A stretch of DNA of 64,000 nucleotides from Gigantopelta aegis (lineage: Eukaryota > Mollusca > Gastropoda > Neomphalida > Peltospiridae), in contig NC_054703.1 in NCBI RefSeq assembly GCF_016097555.1, positions 39,174,770 through 39,238,769 on the forward strand, written 5' to 3'. The translations under genes and the position numbers were made by a program. Below the pieces are notes generated by a model, which did no database searches, had not been told where the DNA came from, and saw only the letters and a program-made list of their open reading frames with translations. Shown here in pieces: positions 1 to 9,869 of this stretch (the stretch's first letter is position 1; each line of letters opens with the position of its first letter).

Positions 1-56
1 CAGCCATTGATTCATGAATGTGTGTCCGGTTATCTATTGTCCAGCTATATATGTAT

Positions 57-110
57 CCACGTGTGTATGTATGCATGTATGTATGTATATATGTATGTAT
101 GTATGTATTT
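57..110. repeat. (GTAT)n microsatellite
   Basis: A short run of GTAT/GCAT units. The remainder of 1-540 is AT-rich sequence in which I see no gene. It lies just downstream of the minus-strand Penelope-like element. Confidence 0.8.
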
Positions 111-544
111 AAGAATGAATGAACGCACTGGCTCAGGAATTTTTTAAAAACTAAAAAAAATTTATTTTCTAATTTTGCCCCAGGGCTTCGAAATTGATTT
201 TGAATTGACTGTTGTGATATACAAAATATAACTGTTTTTCGGTCAGTCTTGTTTTACATTTATTTGGCTAGTACTATGTTTTGTTTACAGCTGGATACGA
301 TGTATTTGTTTTGTTTCTTTAAATGTTAAGAAAGGGATAACAACAAACCAACCACTGAAAAATGGACTGGCTTAGAGGCTTAAGCGGCGTGTAGTCGGGT
401 GGAGACTGAGATATCCTTGAGACTTGGATTTTTTCTATATGCAATAACCGGACGTGCTGTAATAGGGTTTTTCATAACAGTTTGCAGATTTAAAAACTCC
501 TCCTTCATAAGTTTACCAATATCAATGCTACGTCAACTGTAAAT

Positions 545-905
545 TATTGGAACAATTATTGTATCTCTTTTTACAGCTTTACCAGATTCAACGTTCATTC
601 CAACCGGCTGTTTTTTTCTGTAATGTACGAATCCAGAAGGCCTCTCGTTCAAGTCTCAATAGGTCTGTTTCGTCTTTTGAACCAAGTATCAGGGGTTGTT
701 CAATTGGAATTATTTCAAAATTTTCATCTAACGAATGGTCAGGTAGATTGAAGTGTTTGGCGACAGGGGTGTCAACTTCAGTCCGAATATCATACTTGTG
801 ACAAACTGCTCTAATTCTCAGTTGGTTTTGCGTTTGTCCTACGTACTGTTTTTTTTTTACATAAATTACAGGTGATTAAATATATTACATTTTTCGAATC
901 ACAGT
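545..905 (-). pseudogene. PLE GIY-YIG endonuclease domain (fragment)
   Basis: The minus strand reads NVIYLITC, then a Cys and a YVGQT motif, then RIRAVCHKYDIRT, VAKHFNLPDHS and RLEREAFWIRTL. This is the GIY-YIG nuclease module of Penelope elements: NVIYLI plus YVGQT form the core, followed by the conserved Arg and Glu region. In PLEs this nuclease sits C-terminal to RT and nicks the target. The two halves are in slightly different frames, so it is a pseudogene. The plus-strand ORF at 547-801 is only its antisense. Confidence 0.85.
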
Positions 906-1129
906 TCATGTTTGTCCGAATTTCATATTCAATTTTGGTCTGTTGACTTTTCAAAGTCGACTGCGTTTAAGTAAGTTGTGAAGTCTACACCTGGTTTTTG
1001 GCACAAGTAGTAGAGGGAGCCAGTGCTCATTTGAGGTGATTGGTTATGCTGAAGTTTGTATGGTTTTATAGCCTTCAGTTGCCCTAAAGGGATTTTCTAA
1101 TTCTCGAACAGTTTCAGATTTAAAATTTC

Positions 1130-1790
1130 TTAAAAAACCGTTTTTGAATATCCCCTAGGTTTTAAAGCACTAAATAAAAGTGACTCCGCCTCATTGAAAT
1201 TCTGTTTGTTACTCGAATTTCTGTGAAATCTAATAATCTGAGATTTACCAATGCCTTTAAAGGTGTGGCATGGGTGAAAAGACTTGCAGTGGAGAAGCTG
1301 GTGTGTGTATGTAGGTTTGAAAAACACTTTGTAGTCTAGGTAACCTGATGTTTCAAACTGTGTACCTTTATAAATTGTTACATCCAAAAAGTCAACTGAT
1401 GTATCTGATATGGTGTCCTTAAGTTTGATATTGTCATCCTGTCGATTTAATAGCTCAAAAAAAGTTCCAAAATTCTTATTTAGAATGTGGCCAAATGATA
1501 AGTATATCGTCGAGATATCTGAGGTACAAAAGAGGTATTTTACTCGATTTCTTTAAAGCAGCCTCTTCCCATTCGGCGACATATATAGATGCAAAGTTTG
1601 GACTAAAACGTTTGCCCATAGCACAACCACACACTTGCTGATACATTTCTCCATCAAACTCAAAATCATTTCCCTTTAGGCTTATTTCTAACAGCTCAAT
1701 AATGTTCGCATCTGGTCTGTTTGGATCTGGGTACTTATCGAATGCTCTCTTAACTGAATCAATACCCGCATCAATACCTATGTTGGTGTA
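1130..1790 (-). pseudogene. PLE reverse transcriptase, C-terminal part
   Basis: Minus-strand reading shows NIGIDAGIDSVKRAF, NDFEFDGEMYQQVCGCAMGK and then the catalytic LLYLRYLDDILIIW (YLDD box), followed by the thumb-like block LDVTIYKG...HTFKGIGKSQIIRFHR...ALKPRGYSK. These are hallmark PLE RT blocks; G(T/C)AMGK precedes the YLDD motif. The region between 1476 and 1387 is open in a neighbouring frame (FELLNRQDDNIKLKDT), so at least one frameshift exists. The N-terminal continuation of this palm lies at 2943-3303, on the other side of the solo LTR. Confidence 0.87.
1786..1790. repeat. Target-site duplication GTGTA, left copy
   Basis: GTGTA immediately precedes the LTR (TGTGACGG...) and recurs at 2943-2947 directly after its terminal ...CGTGACA. 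It proves the insertion order: the LTR entered an existing PLE. Confidence 0.9.
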
Positions 1791-2942
1791 TGTGACGGAA
1801 CATGCTCTTAATTTTGTTTTCGCCTGTGGCGATATTAATTGTTTTAGAGGGCCGTGTGCAGTTCCAATATGCACTTAAGCCCAGGTGGGCACTTTGTTAC
1901 GTAATACCTTCGCGCGACCGTGGTCGAGCTGTGCCTAATACACACCCAGCCCAGGTGTGGAGACCATGTGGCCAGTAGTTACGTAATACCTCCGCGAGTG
2001 CGGCTTTTACGACCGTGATTTTGGCGACTAGGCGTCATCAAGTCTGGCCATCTAAGAAAAATATGCCGGCTTGGTCTCTGTGGAAATATCACTTGATAGG
2101 GGGAGGACCGCGTTGTACCCCCAGGCGATATTCGGTTTTATGATAAATATATAGGGTTTTAGAGATATGGGGGAGAAACATATTGGAAGGCTTCCAGGGA
2201 GCGCATCCGTTTGGACTTGGTAAATATTATTTCTGTTCTGTTGTATAGCCTTGATGTGATTGATGTGACTTTAAATATTTTAATACTGTATTATACCAAT
2301 ATTATTTAGACGGTGCTGCCGGTAATCTGACGCAGTAAACTGTAGGCTCACTGTTCTAATATATATAAAGCTTAACCAATCATCCTAGAGGACCTAGGTA
2401 AACTGTATGTTATTGTCTTTATTGTGATAGGTGACCATATTAAAGTCTGTATTTACAAGGTTACTGAATGAGTAGTTAATGGTTAATTAAAAATAACCAG
2501 TTTAGATAAGAGTTGCTAATTCCATTATTAATTAAGTTCCCCCTGGAAGCGTTTTCTCAATTATCACACGTGTGGTGTTTGTGTCACGGTGAAGTGATTA
2601 GCTATTGTGTAAACTAGGACACCTAGACATTAACTAATAAGTGATTCAGTTCTGGTGTGTTATTATTTGTTTTGTTACTTAACTACTGCGGCAGTACATT
2701 ATGTCAGGGCACCCTAGTATCATACAGATTCCAAAGTGTATTGTGTTTTGGTTGTGTTTTCTAGAACTAAACGTGCTATATTACTTATACTTTATATATA
2801 AGATCTTATTTCTGATCATATCTAGACGAGCCACGTGGGTATAACTGCCCGATACAGAGAGATCTAATAGATATACAGTTAGGAGAGATAATTGGATAAT
2901 CGTGTTTCATTCAGTTATGGGTATTATAGGATCCCCGTGACA
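1791..2942 (+). mobile_element. Solo LTR of the Gmr1-like Ty3/gypsy family
   Basis: This 1152-bp sequence starts TGTGACGG and ends CCCGTGACA (TG...CA), is flanked by a perfect 5-bp GTGTA duplication, and is closely similar throughout to the LTRs at 14256-15423 and 21319-22471. No internal element sequence is present, so it is a solo LTR left by LTR-LTR recombination. It sits inside the RT domain of the Penelope element. The plus-strand ORF at 2892 onward is an overlap artefact of the LTR end and antisense PLE. Confidence 0.93.
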
Positions 2943-3800
2943 GTGTACATGGAGTCAATATCAAGGGTAACCAAGAATGAACCTTTTTTTGTTGATAATT
3001 TTGATAGAAGATCTTCAGTTTTTTCACAAAACTTTCATGTCTATTTGCAATTGGTTTTAAGTGAAAGTCTATGCATTCTGAAATATTGTACGATTCTGAT
3101 CCACAGTCTGAAATGATTGGACGACCGGGTAGTGTGTTAATATCGGTCCATGTATCGACTGGCTTGTGGATTTTTGGAAGTAGATACAATTTCCGGGTTT
3201 GTGATTGTGACCTGGCTTCTAAATATTTTACTTGCTTTTTATTTATATGTCCCTGATCTTTTAGACAGTGGTAATTGCATTGACTTTTTACATTTTCAGT
3301 CAAAAGCGTTTGTCTAATTTTGTGTCAGTACTTTGAATTATTAAGCTGTCGAGTGCTTCCCGGATATAGTGTTTCTCCCTTTGATAGAATGACAGTGGCT
3401 GACCCTTTTATGGGCAGTTTTATAACAATTTTGTCGCTTTTTGCATAGTTTGGTGAGAGCACGACGTTCCGTGACAGAAAGATTTTGCTGATGTGTGTAA
3501 CTACTGTCATATCAACCCACTTTTTCTCACTATCCTTTTTGATGCTTTTTAATGATTTCAGATCTACACTGTAGTTTGGAGGGTAACCAGCCGGAGTTTT
3601 CCGTGAATGGGAATGTTATTTTCTCCAGTTGAACGCCGAAAATAGTCCGGCCCATTTCATTTTGTGGTCAAAAACTGCCGGATCCATTACACCCATTGTC
3701 CAAGTTTTGCCTCTAAGCCCTGTTTTTTGGTTGGGGGTTGGGAAACAAAGTTCAACCCGTCCAGTAATGATTTTTCAGCGGATGTTAGAAAGGTTAGTGT
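2943..3800 (-). pseudogene. PLE N-terminal region and RT fingers (fragment)
   Basis: On the minus strand, from upstream to downstream: SAEKSLLDGLNFVSQPP at 3800-3690 (the PLE N-terminal signature), KLPIKGSATVILSKGETL at about 3430, RQLNNSKY at 3325, NYHCLKDQGHINKKQVKYL, RKLYLLPKIHKP and GRPIISDCGSESYNISE. LPKIHKP and GRPIIS are RT motifs 1-2 of PLEs. The reading shifts frame at least twice, and the coding sequence then runs into the inserted LTR at 2942. Confidence 0.86.
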
Positions 3801-4000
3801 NNNNNNNNNNNNNNNNNNNNNNNNNNNNNNNNNNNNNNNNNNNNNNNNNNNNNNNNNNNNNNNNNNNNNNNNNNNNNNNNNNNNNNNNNNNNNNNNNNNN
3901 NNNNNNNNNNNNNNNNNNNNNNNNNNNNNNNNNNNNNNNNNNNNNNNNNNNNNNNNNNNNNNNNNNNNNNNNNNNNNNNNNNNNNNNNNNNNNNNNNNNN
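3801..4000. other. Assembly gap (200 N)
   Basis: Exactly 200 N characters, a conventional placeholder size, so real length is unknown. It removes the 5' end of the PLE and the start of the TATG array. Confidence 0.99.
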
Positions 4001-4327
4001 TATGTATGTGCGTATGTGTGTATGTACATGTATGTATGTGTGTATGTATATGTGAGTATATGTGTGTATGTATGCATGTGTGTATGTATGTGCGTATGTG
4101 TGTATGTACATGTATGTATGTGTGTATGTATATGTGAGTATATGTGTGTATGTATGCATGTGTGCATGTATGCATGTGGGCATATATGGATATATGTATG
4201 TATGTGTGTATGTGTGGTATGTGTGTTATGTGTGTATGTGTGTTATGTGTGTATGTGTGTTATGTGTTTTATGTGTGTATGTGTGTTATGTATGTATGTG
4301 TGTATGTGTGTTATGTGTGTATGTGTG
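4001..4327. repeat. (TATGTG)n / (TGTA)n microsatellite
   Basis: A long run of TATGTGTG/TATGTATG units that gives spurious Cys/Val/Tyr/Met ORFs in several frames. It borders the dispersed repeat at 4328, exactly as a similar array borders the second copy at 45358. Confidence 0.95.
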
Positions 4328-4665
4328 TAGTAGTATACATACACATATTGTTTAGAATTCACTTGCCATAGGGCCAGTGGATTTGAAAATTCACTGGCCA
4401 TGGTGAAAAATTATCTTGCCCAATGTTAACTATTGATAAAGCAAAAAAACCCAGTAAATGAAAATAATTAACTTTTTAATGTCCATTTTTCATACTGAGG
4501 TCATGTTTAATCAATTTTTGAATTTACATAACAGATAGGCTCATTGGGCATACTGTATGGTTCAGTGTAGATTTTAAAATAATTTCGGTTACACTAAAAC
4601 CACCTACTTTATAAAACAAATAATCCATGTTACCTAGCTATTACAACAATTAACATCATCATATA
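4328..4665. repeat. Dispersed repeat adjoining a TATG array, copy A
   Basis: Starts at GTAGTAGTATACAT and contains GAATTCACTTGCC, a short palindromic GGCCAGTGGATTTG...CACTGGCCATGG segment, and ends near ACATCATCATATA. It is closely similar to 45358-45723 (copy B), with a few indels. Both copies follow a TG-rich microsatellite, so this could be the non-microsatellite end of a mobile element whose other end is the array. No coding capacity is seen. Confidence 0.8.
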
Positions 4666-4777
4666 TATACTTATGAGTGGGAACTTCCTTCCCCCATCCC
4701 CCGCCCACCCACCACAAAATAGAAAGAAACAAGGTCCTTTATTAGCATAAAGTGTACATGTATTATAGTTTAAGGTT

Positions 4778-5277
4778 TACACACCACACACCACACACAC
4801 ACACACATACACATACACACATATAACACATACACACACACCACACACACACACACAACACACACACGTACCCACATACACCGCACACACACATCACGCA
4901 CACACACACACACACCATATACACTACACACGACACACACGTACACACATCACACACACACACAACATACACTACACACATACACACGTACACACATACA
5001 CACATACACCGCACACACATCACACACACACCACATACACCACACACATATATACACCACACACGTACACACCGCACGCACACATACACATACACAACAC
5101 ACGCACACACACCACACACGCACACACATACACCACACACACCACACGAACACACATACACACACATACACATAGACACCACACACACACAACACACACA
5201 CCGCGCACATAGACACACCACATTTACACCACACATACACATACCACACGCACACACCATACACACACCACATACAC
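4778..5277. repeat. (CA)n-rich array
   Basis: About 500 bp of CACACA with interspersed TACACC/GCACAC, followed by CTAATTAGTAATTTTTC. The same array plus the same following sequence recurs at 60574-60965, marking the left edge of a duplicated block. Long Cys/Val ORFs here are artefacts. Nothing recognisable lies in 4666-4777. Confidence 0.93.
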
Positions 5278-5537
5278 CTAATTAGTAATTTTTCAATACA
5301 GGTGCTTCGTGAAATTTATCTATTTCATGATATTGTGTTCCTAAACGTTTTGTTTCTTCTTAATCAATATTAAATTATTAATTTACACATTTAAAGTTCT
5401 GCAATTCGTAAATGGTGACATGCAACCTTCGGTAGGTATATTGATGTCATGGGTCAAAGATTACTAATGGCCAACTATTTGTTAGTGAAATATTGTATGT
5501 AATAGCAATCTTACTCTCCCTCTATCTCATTGTATAG

Positions 5538-5550
5538 TTGTGATTATGTA
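5538..5550. repeat. SINE target-site duplication, left copy
   Basis: TTGTGATTATGTA precedes the SINE and recurs at 5848-5860. Confidence 0.9.
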
Positions 5551-5847
5551 CCGGCCTTGGTGGCGTCGTGGTTAGGCCATCGGTCTACAGGCTGGTAGGT
5601 ACTGGGTTCGGATCCCAGTTGAGGCATGGAATTTTTAATCCAGATACCGACTTCAAACCCTGAGTGAGTGCTCCGCAAGGCTCAATGGGTAGGTGTAAAC
5701 CACTTGCACCGACCAGTGATCCGTAACTGATCCGAGTAGCCTGTGTGGCGACAGCGGGTTTCCTCTAAAAACAGTCAGAATGACCATATGTTTGACGTCC
5801 AATGTGCTCCAGTGGCGTCCTTAAATAAAACAAACTTTACTTTACTT
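5551..5847 (+). mobile_element. tRNA-headed SINE (type 1 head)
   Basis: Begins CCGGCCTTGGTGGCGTCG; it has an A-box-like TGGTTAGGCCATCGG and a B-box-like GGGTTCGGATCCC, a middle with CTCCGCAAGGCTCAATGGG, the core GGCGACAGCGGGTTTCC and an (AAAC)/(TTTAC) tail. A 13-bp TSD flanks it. A segment of the usual core is missing (GTAACTGATCC jumps to GAGTAGCCTG). It is a non-autonomous retroposon transcribed by RNA polymerase III. Confidence 0.92.
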
Positions 5848-5908
5848 TTGTGATTATGTATAGCGACGATCAGTCACTGGCTATTATCAAGACGTTTTAA
5901 CAGTTAAC

Positions 5909-5948
<40 letters not shown>

Positions 5949-6186
5949 ATTATATAAGGATTATCTGTTATTTCTTTTACTTCATGGGGGTATTTACAAA
6001 ACAAACCATACGCAAACAGTTCGTAAACAGTGTGAATCGGCGAAGCCGTTCTCACATAAGTTTGTGGATGATTTGTTTTTGTTCATACCCAGATGATTGT
6101 AAAAGAAATAACAGACATTATTGTATACATAGCAATGAAATATATAGATCTACGGAAACCATAAAAGTCATATCCTGTGAAAAGTC

Positions 6187-6221
6187 ATATTTTCACTGTA
6201 TTTTAGCTACAGTGAAAATAT
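6187..6221. repeat. Perfect 14-bp hairpin
   Basis: ATATTTTCACTGTA, a 7-base TTTTAGC loop, then the exact reverse complement TACAGTGAAAATAT. It lies in otherwise gene-free sequence (5861-6740). Confidence 0.85.
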
Positions 6222-6741
6222 AGAAGTCTTATTTACTTTTTTGTAAAAGTGCATGATTAAATTATCTCCCTTTGTCTCTGTTCTTCGTATTTAAATTTGA
6301 TGATTACCAATGCATCTGATCGTATTTGAAAACTAAAAAATGTAATTTAAACAACTGTACCTATAAAAACGGGATACGAAGTGCAATTACGATAAAATAT
6401 ATAAAACAAATTGAATACGAAGCTAAATAATGATGACACAATGTAGTGTCATCGAGTTTAAGTGTAAGAATTTAACGGCGTTCGACTCGTTTTGTTTTTG
6501 TGGGAGTTTTCAGAGGATGGCTTTGTCAGGTATGTTTACACCGCAGTATTGTTGAATAAATGTTAATAAAGATAAATTTTAATCAAATTTCTTTTTAAAA
6601 GTCTATGGTAAAGTAAATTTTCTGGCAAACTTCCATAGGAAGAAATATATCATGACGTTACGTGTTTTCGATAGGATAAGTGAAAGATATTACCAAAGAT
6701 CGAAAGATATTGTCAAAAATTATGAAATATGTATATAATAA

Positions 6742-6862
6742 ATAGACCATTTCATGGTGTTTTTCCGAATACGATTTTTATGTCAACTCGCAATTCGTGA
6801 AAATATGGTTTTCACACATCACTAAAAATCGTATTCGAAAAACCCCATGAAATAGCCTCTAT
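6742..6862. repeat. Fold-back (MITE-like) inverted repeat
   Basis: The left arm 6742-6780 (ATAGACCATTTCATGGTG...) pairs with the right arm 6823-6862 (...CCCCATGAAATAGCCTCTAT), with about 39 bp per arm, a 42-bp loop and few mismatches. Typical of a small fold-back element. It lies in the 1.55-kb stretch that copy 2 of the long duplication lacks. Confidence 0.8.
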
Positions 6863-7312
6863 GTATTTAGAATTAAATTTCAAACATACTAACCAATAAT
6901 AACACAAATAGTTCATATTTTATTTTAAATTAGTTTTGGTTCTTAAAACAACTTGCTAAATTAAATTAAATTCATTACAATTTAACGTGATCTCATTGGT
7001 CCAGCCGTAGCGAGTTTATTCATTTCTCGATGAATTTAAAATGTAACGTTATCAGGGAACGCCATATCTGATGACGTCAGTTTATATTGGTAGTTTGTCT
7101 TACTAAGCTGGAATCTATCGGGAGAAAGCTAATTTACGGTTTTAAACAACGTGTTTGATTGAAAACATATTTTATTTCATATCATAATGCATATATAGCA
7201 ACGGGTTGTAAGACAAATGATATTTAACGGACAGAACTGTAGAATACAAGAATTTTTATATTGTTTGGGAGGATAGGAAAATCCCACCTGAGGCGCACTA
7301 AATGAGATGAAA

Positions 7313-7889
7313 ACCCGAGATAACTGGGCTACCTCCCGCCCCTCGCCCGTGGGAGGACTTCCACTCCGAGGACTAACTTAGAAACCCCAGACAACTGGGC
7401 TACCTCCCGCCCCTCGCCCGTGGGAGGACTTCCACTCCGAGGACTAGCTTAGAAAACCCGAGACGACTGGGCTACGTCCCGCCCCTCGCCCGTTGGAGGA
7501 CTTCCACTCCGATGACTAGCTTAGAAAACCCGAGACGACTGGGCTACGTCCCGCCCCTCGCCCGTTGGAGGACTTCCACTCCGAGGACTAGCTTAGAAAA
7601 CCCGAGACGACTGGGCTACGTCCCGCCCCTCGCCCGTTGGAGGACTTCCACTCCGAGGACTAGCTTAGAAAACCCCAGACGACTGGGCTACATCCCGCCC
7701 CTCGCCCGTTGGAGGACTTCCACTCCGAGGACTAGCTTAGAAAACTCGAGACAACTGGGCTACATCCCGTCCCTCGCCCTTTGGAGGACTTTCACTCCGA
7801 GGACTAGCTTAGAAAACCCGAGACAACTGGACTACGTCCCGCCCCTCGCCCGTTGGAGGACTTCCACTCCGAGGACTAGCTTAGAAAAC
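7313..7889 (+). repeat. 72-bp minisatellite, 8 units
   Basis: Eight near-identical 72-bp units begin CCCGAGACGACTGGGCTACG and contain GAGGACTTCCACTCCGAGG. Because 72 is a multiple of three, the array is open as a 24-residue repeat peptide (7512-7991), but there is no start context or conserved flanking coding sequence, and substitutions do not favour synonymous sites by eye. I treat it as non-coding. The copy at 61388-61522 has only two units. Confidence 0.92.
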
Positions 7890-9139
7890 CCAATACTTGC
7901 ACAGGGCATATACCTCATCTATTTAGTTTATATATTTTTCGTTCATTATTATTTTTTATTATTATTTTATTTTATTTGTTATTTATTATGATTTTATTAT
8001 TGTTAGGCTTTTTTCTTACCTATGTGTTTGTGTTTAGATATATGTAGGTTTGTTTTTAGTTTCCTTGCGCACGTGATGTGTTTATATTTAATATCTTCTA
8101 TATTACTACCCACGTAATTATTTATCATACATACATATATGTAGGGTTTATTTCGTTTAGTTTAGACATGTATTGATTTTGCATGCATGAATGTCTTTTA
8201 GATAATGTTATAGCGCTGTCCACCATTAACAGATACTGTAAATATGTATTTATTATAATTTGCTGTTTTTATTATAAAGCTTTTACGTTGTATAATTTAA
8301 AGCAATAAAGAACTTGAACTTAAAGGTTGTCTTGTCAGAACAGTAGGTTGAAAATATGTTGTTATCAGATAGAAGTCGGCTTAGTGGTCCTTTCTCGTCC
8401 TACTGAACCATTAAACCCCCTCTGTGTGACAACCGGTTCCGGGTTTCGAACCCAGTACTTACCAAGGTCGGTAGAAATATTGAATCTAAGACAGTCTATA
8501 GGAAACATAAACCAGTTAAAGGAACGGTCCTCAGTTTACTGCAATGTTTAAGATATGTTCACGCCTTCTAAATGTCCAGGACGGGACAGTTGCACCTTCC
8601 TCTCCCCTACGATTATATTAGTACCTGCCAAGGCTTGAAGAAATAGTGAACCTAAGATAACTATAGCAAATGTAACCAAGTTAACACTATGTGATCTCAC
8701 CTGTTATCTTCGGTAGTTTAAATGGCACCGTTACTTCTGTACGGCAAGGCAAAAAAACACACTGCGCGAATGTTCGACCTATTTATACGGTTTATAAGAG
8801 GTTTTAAGTCCCGAATTAATCGAATAAACTCCATATAAATCTTTAAGTAAGAGTATGACGTCAGTTAGTAATTATTACTCGGTGAGGATTAGGATTTGCT
8901 TTTAAATTAAAAAAGAAAAAACATAAAATTTTCGCAGCAGATAAAGAGGAAATGCAAAAAAAGGACCTGACGTTTACAAGGAAAATAATTAATTTCACAA
9001 GACAACACAATAAAAGGTAAACAGTTTTTTATGATGTTAATGTAGAATTAGATTTTTACTATTCTTGTCAGATGCTTACAATGCAGACCGTAATAATCAA
9101 TTTGGAATTAGCGTTTTTTTGTTGTTGTGGTTTTTTAAT

Positions 9140-9345
9140 GTTTGTATTTTTTGTTGTTTGTTTTGTTTGTTTTTGTTTGTTTTGTTTGTTTGTTTGTTTT
9201 TTGGGGGGGGGGGGTCGGAGGGGGGGGGCTGGGTCTTTTTGTGTGTCTGTTCTTTGATTGTTTTTTGTTTATTTGTTGTTGCGGTGGGGGTTTTAGAGGT
9301 TTTTTGGCTGTTAGGTATTTTATGAACTCTCTCTTTTTCTTTTTT
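9140..9345. repeat. G/T-rich low-complexity tract
   Basis: TTTGTTTG runs followed by two poly-G runs and GGGTCTTTTTGTGTGTCTG. It is shared, with length differences, with 63300-63450. It gives false ORFs on both strands. Confidence 0.85.
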
Positions 9346-9869
9346 TCTTTTTGTTTCGAGTGCGAGTCCGAATACTTTTTACATGTTCGTCCCGGGGCCT
9401 GTCTCTGGATAGCCAGGGGCTTGTCCCAGGACAGAAAAAAAAAATTACCGGACAATTTCGAAATTTACATCGAAAAATTAAATAGTGGGCCTTTAAAGTT
9501 TTGATGCACATCTCTAATATAATTAATAAAGAAAATTCTACTATTAAATTTGGTCGCTAGATTAGATCGGGTGGTCAAAAAGAAATCAGATCAGATCGGT
9601 GGCCTGACTCGGGATGGAGGGGGGGGGGGGGGGGGGTAGAGTTAAAAATGGGCAGAATTTTGAAAATAGCAATTAGTTAAAAAGTTAATACATTTTTTTA
9701 AAAAAACGAAAAAAACTTACAAGCCACAAATAAAAAGAATTGACTGATTAGTCGAATATTTATATAATTTAGAGCATTTTAGAAGAGCAGGCCAAAAATT
9801 AATAAGACAAAGAAGAGAGGATCGGACTACTTAATAATATTAAAAAAAGAAAGTAATTTCGACATAAAC

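Larger units (their letters stand above)
540..3800 (-). mobile_element. Penelope-like element, degenerate, interrupted by a solo LTR
   Basis: Minus-strand fragments line up in Penelope-like (PLE) order: an N-terminal region (3800 to about 3325), the RT fingers and palm (3303 to 2943, then 1790 to about 1476), an RT C-terminal region (1387-1130) and a GIY-YIG endonuclease (about 905-545). PLEs prime at exposed 3' ends and are a distinct retroelement class. The copy is broken by stops and frameshifts and split by a solo LTR at 1791-2942. The 5' end is lost in the assembly gap that begins at 3801, so full length cannot be judged. Confidence 0.88.

Noticed and set aside
4763..5273. Long Cys/Val/Met ORFs over the CA and TG arrays (also 3629-4371, 12205-12732, 45016-45431 and 60536-60900)
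   Set aside because: Pure translations of dinucleotide and tetranucleotide repeats in several frames; no protein-like composition.
5551..5640. tRNA gene
   Set aside because: A and B boxes are present but no cloverleaf with CCA-side stem; the sequence is a SINE head with a TSD.
7512..7991. 159-residue ORF with 24-residue repeats
   Set aside because: Follows from a 72-bp tandem unit; no start context, no non-repeat domain, and the second copy of the block has only two units.
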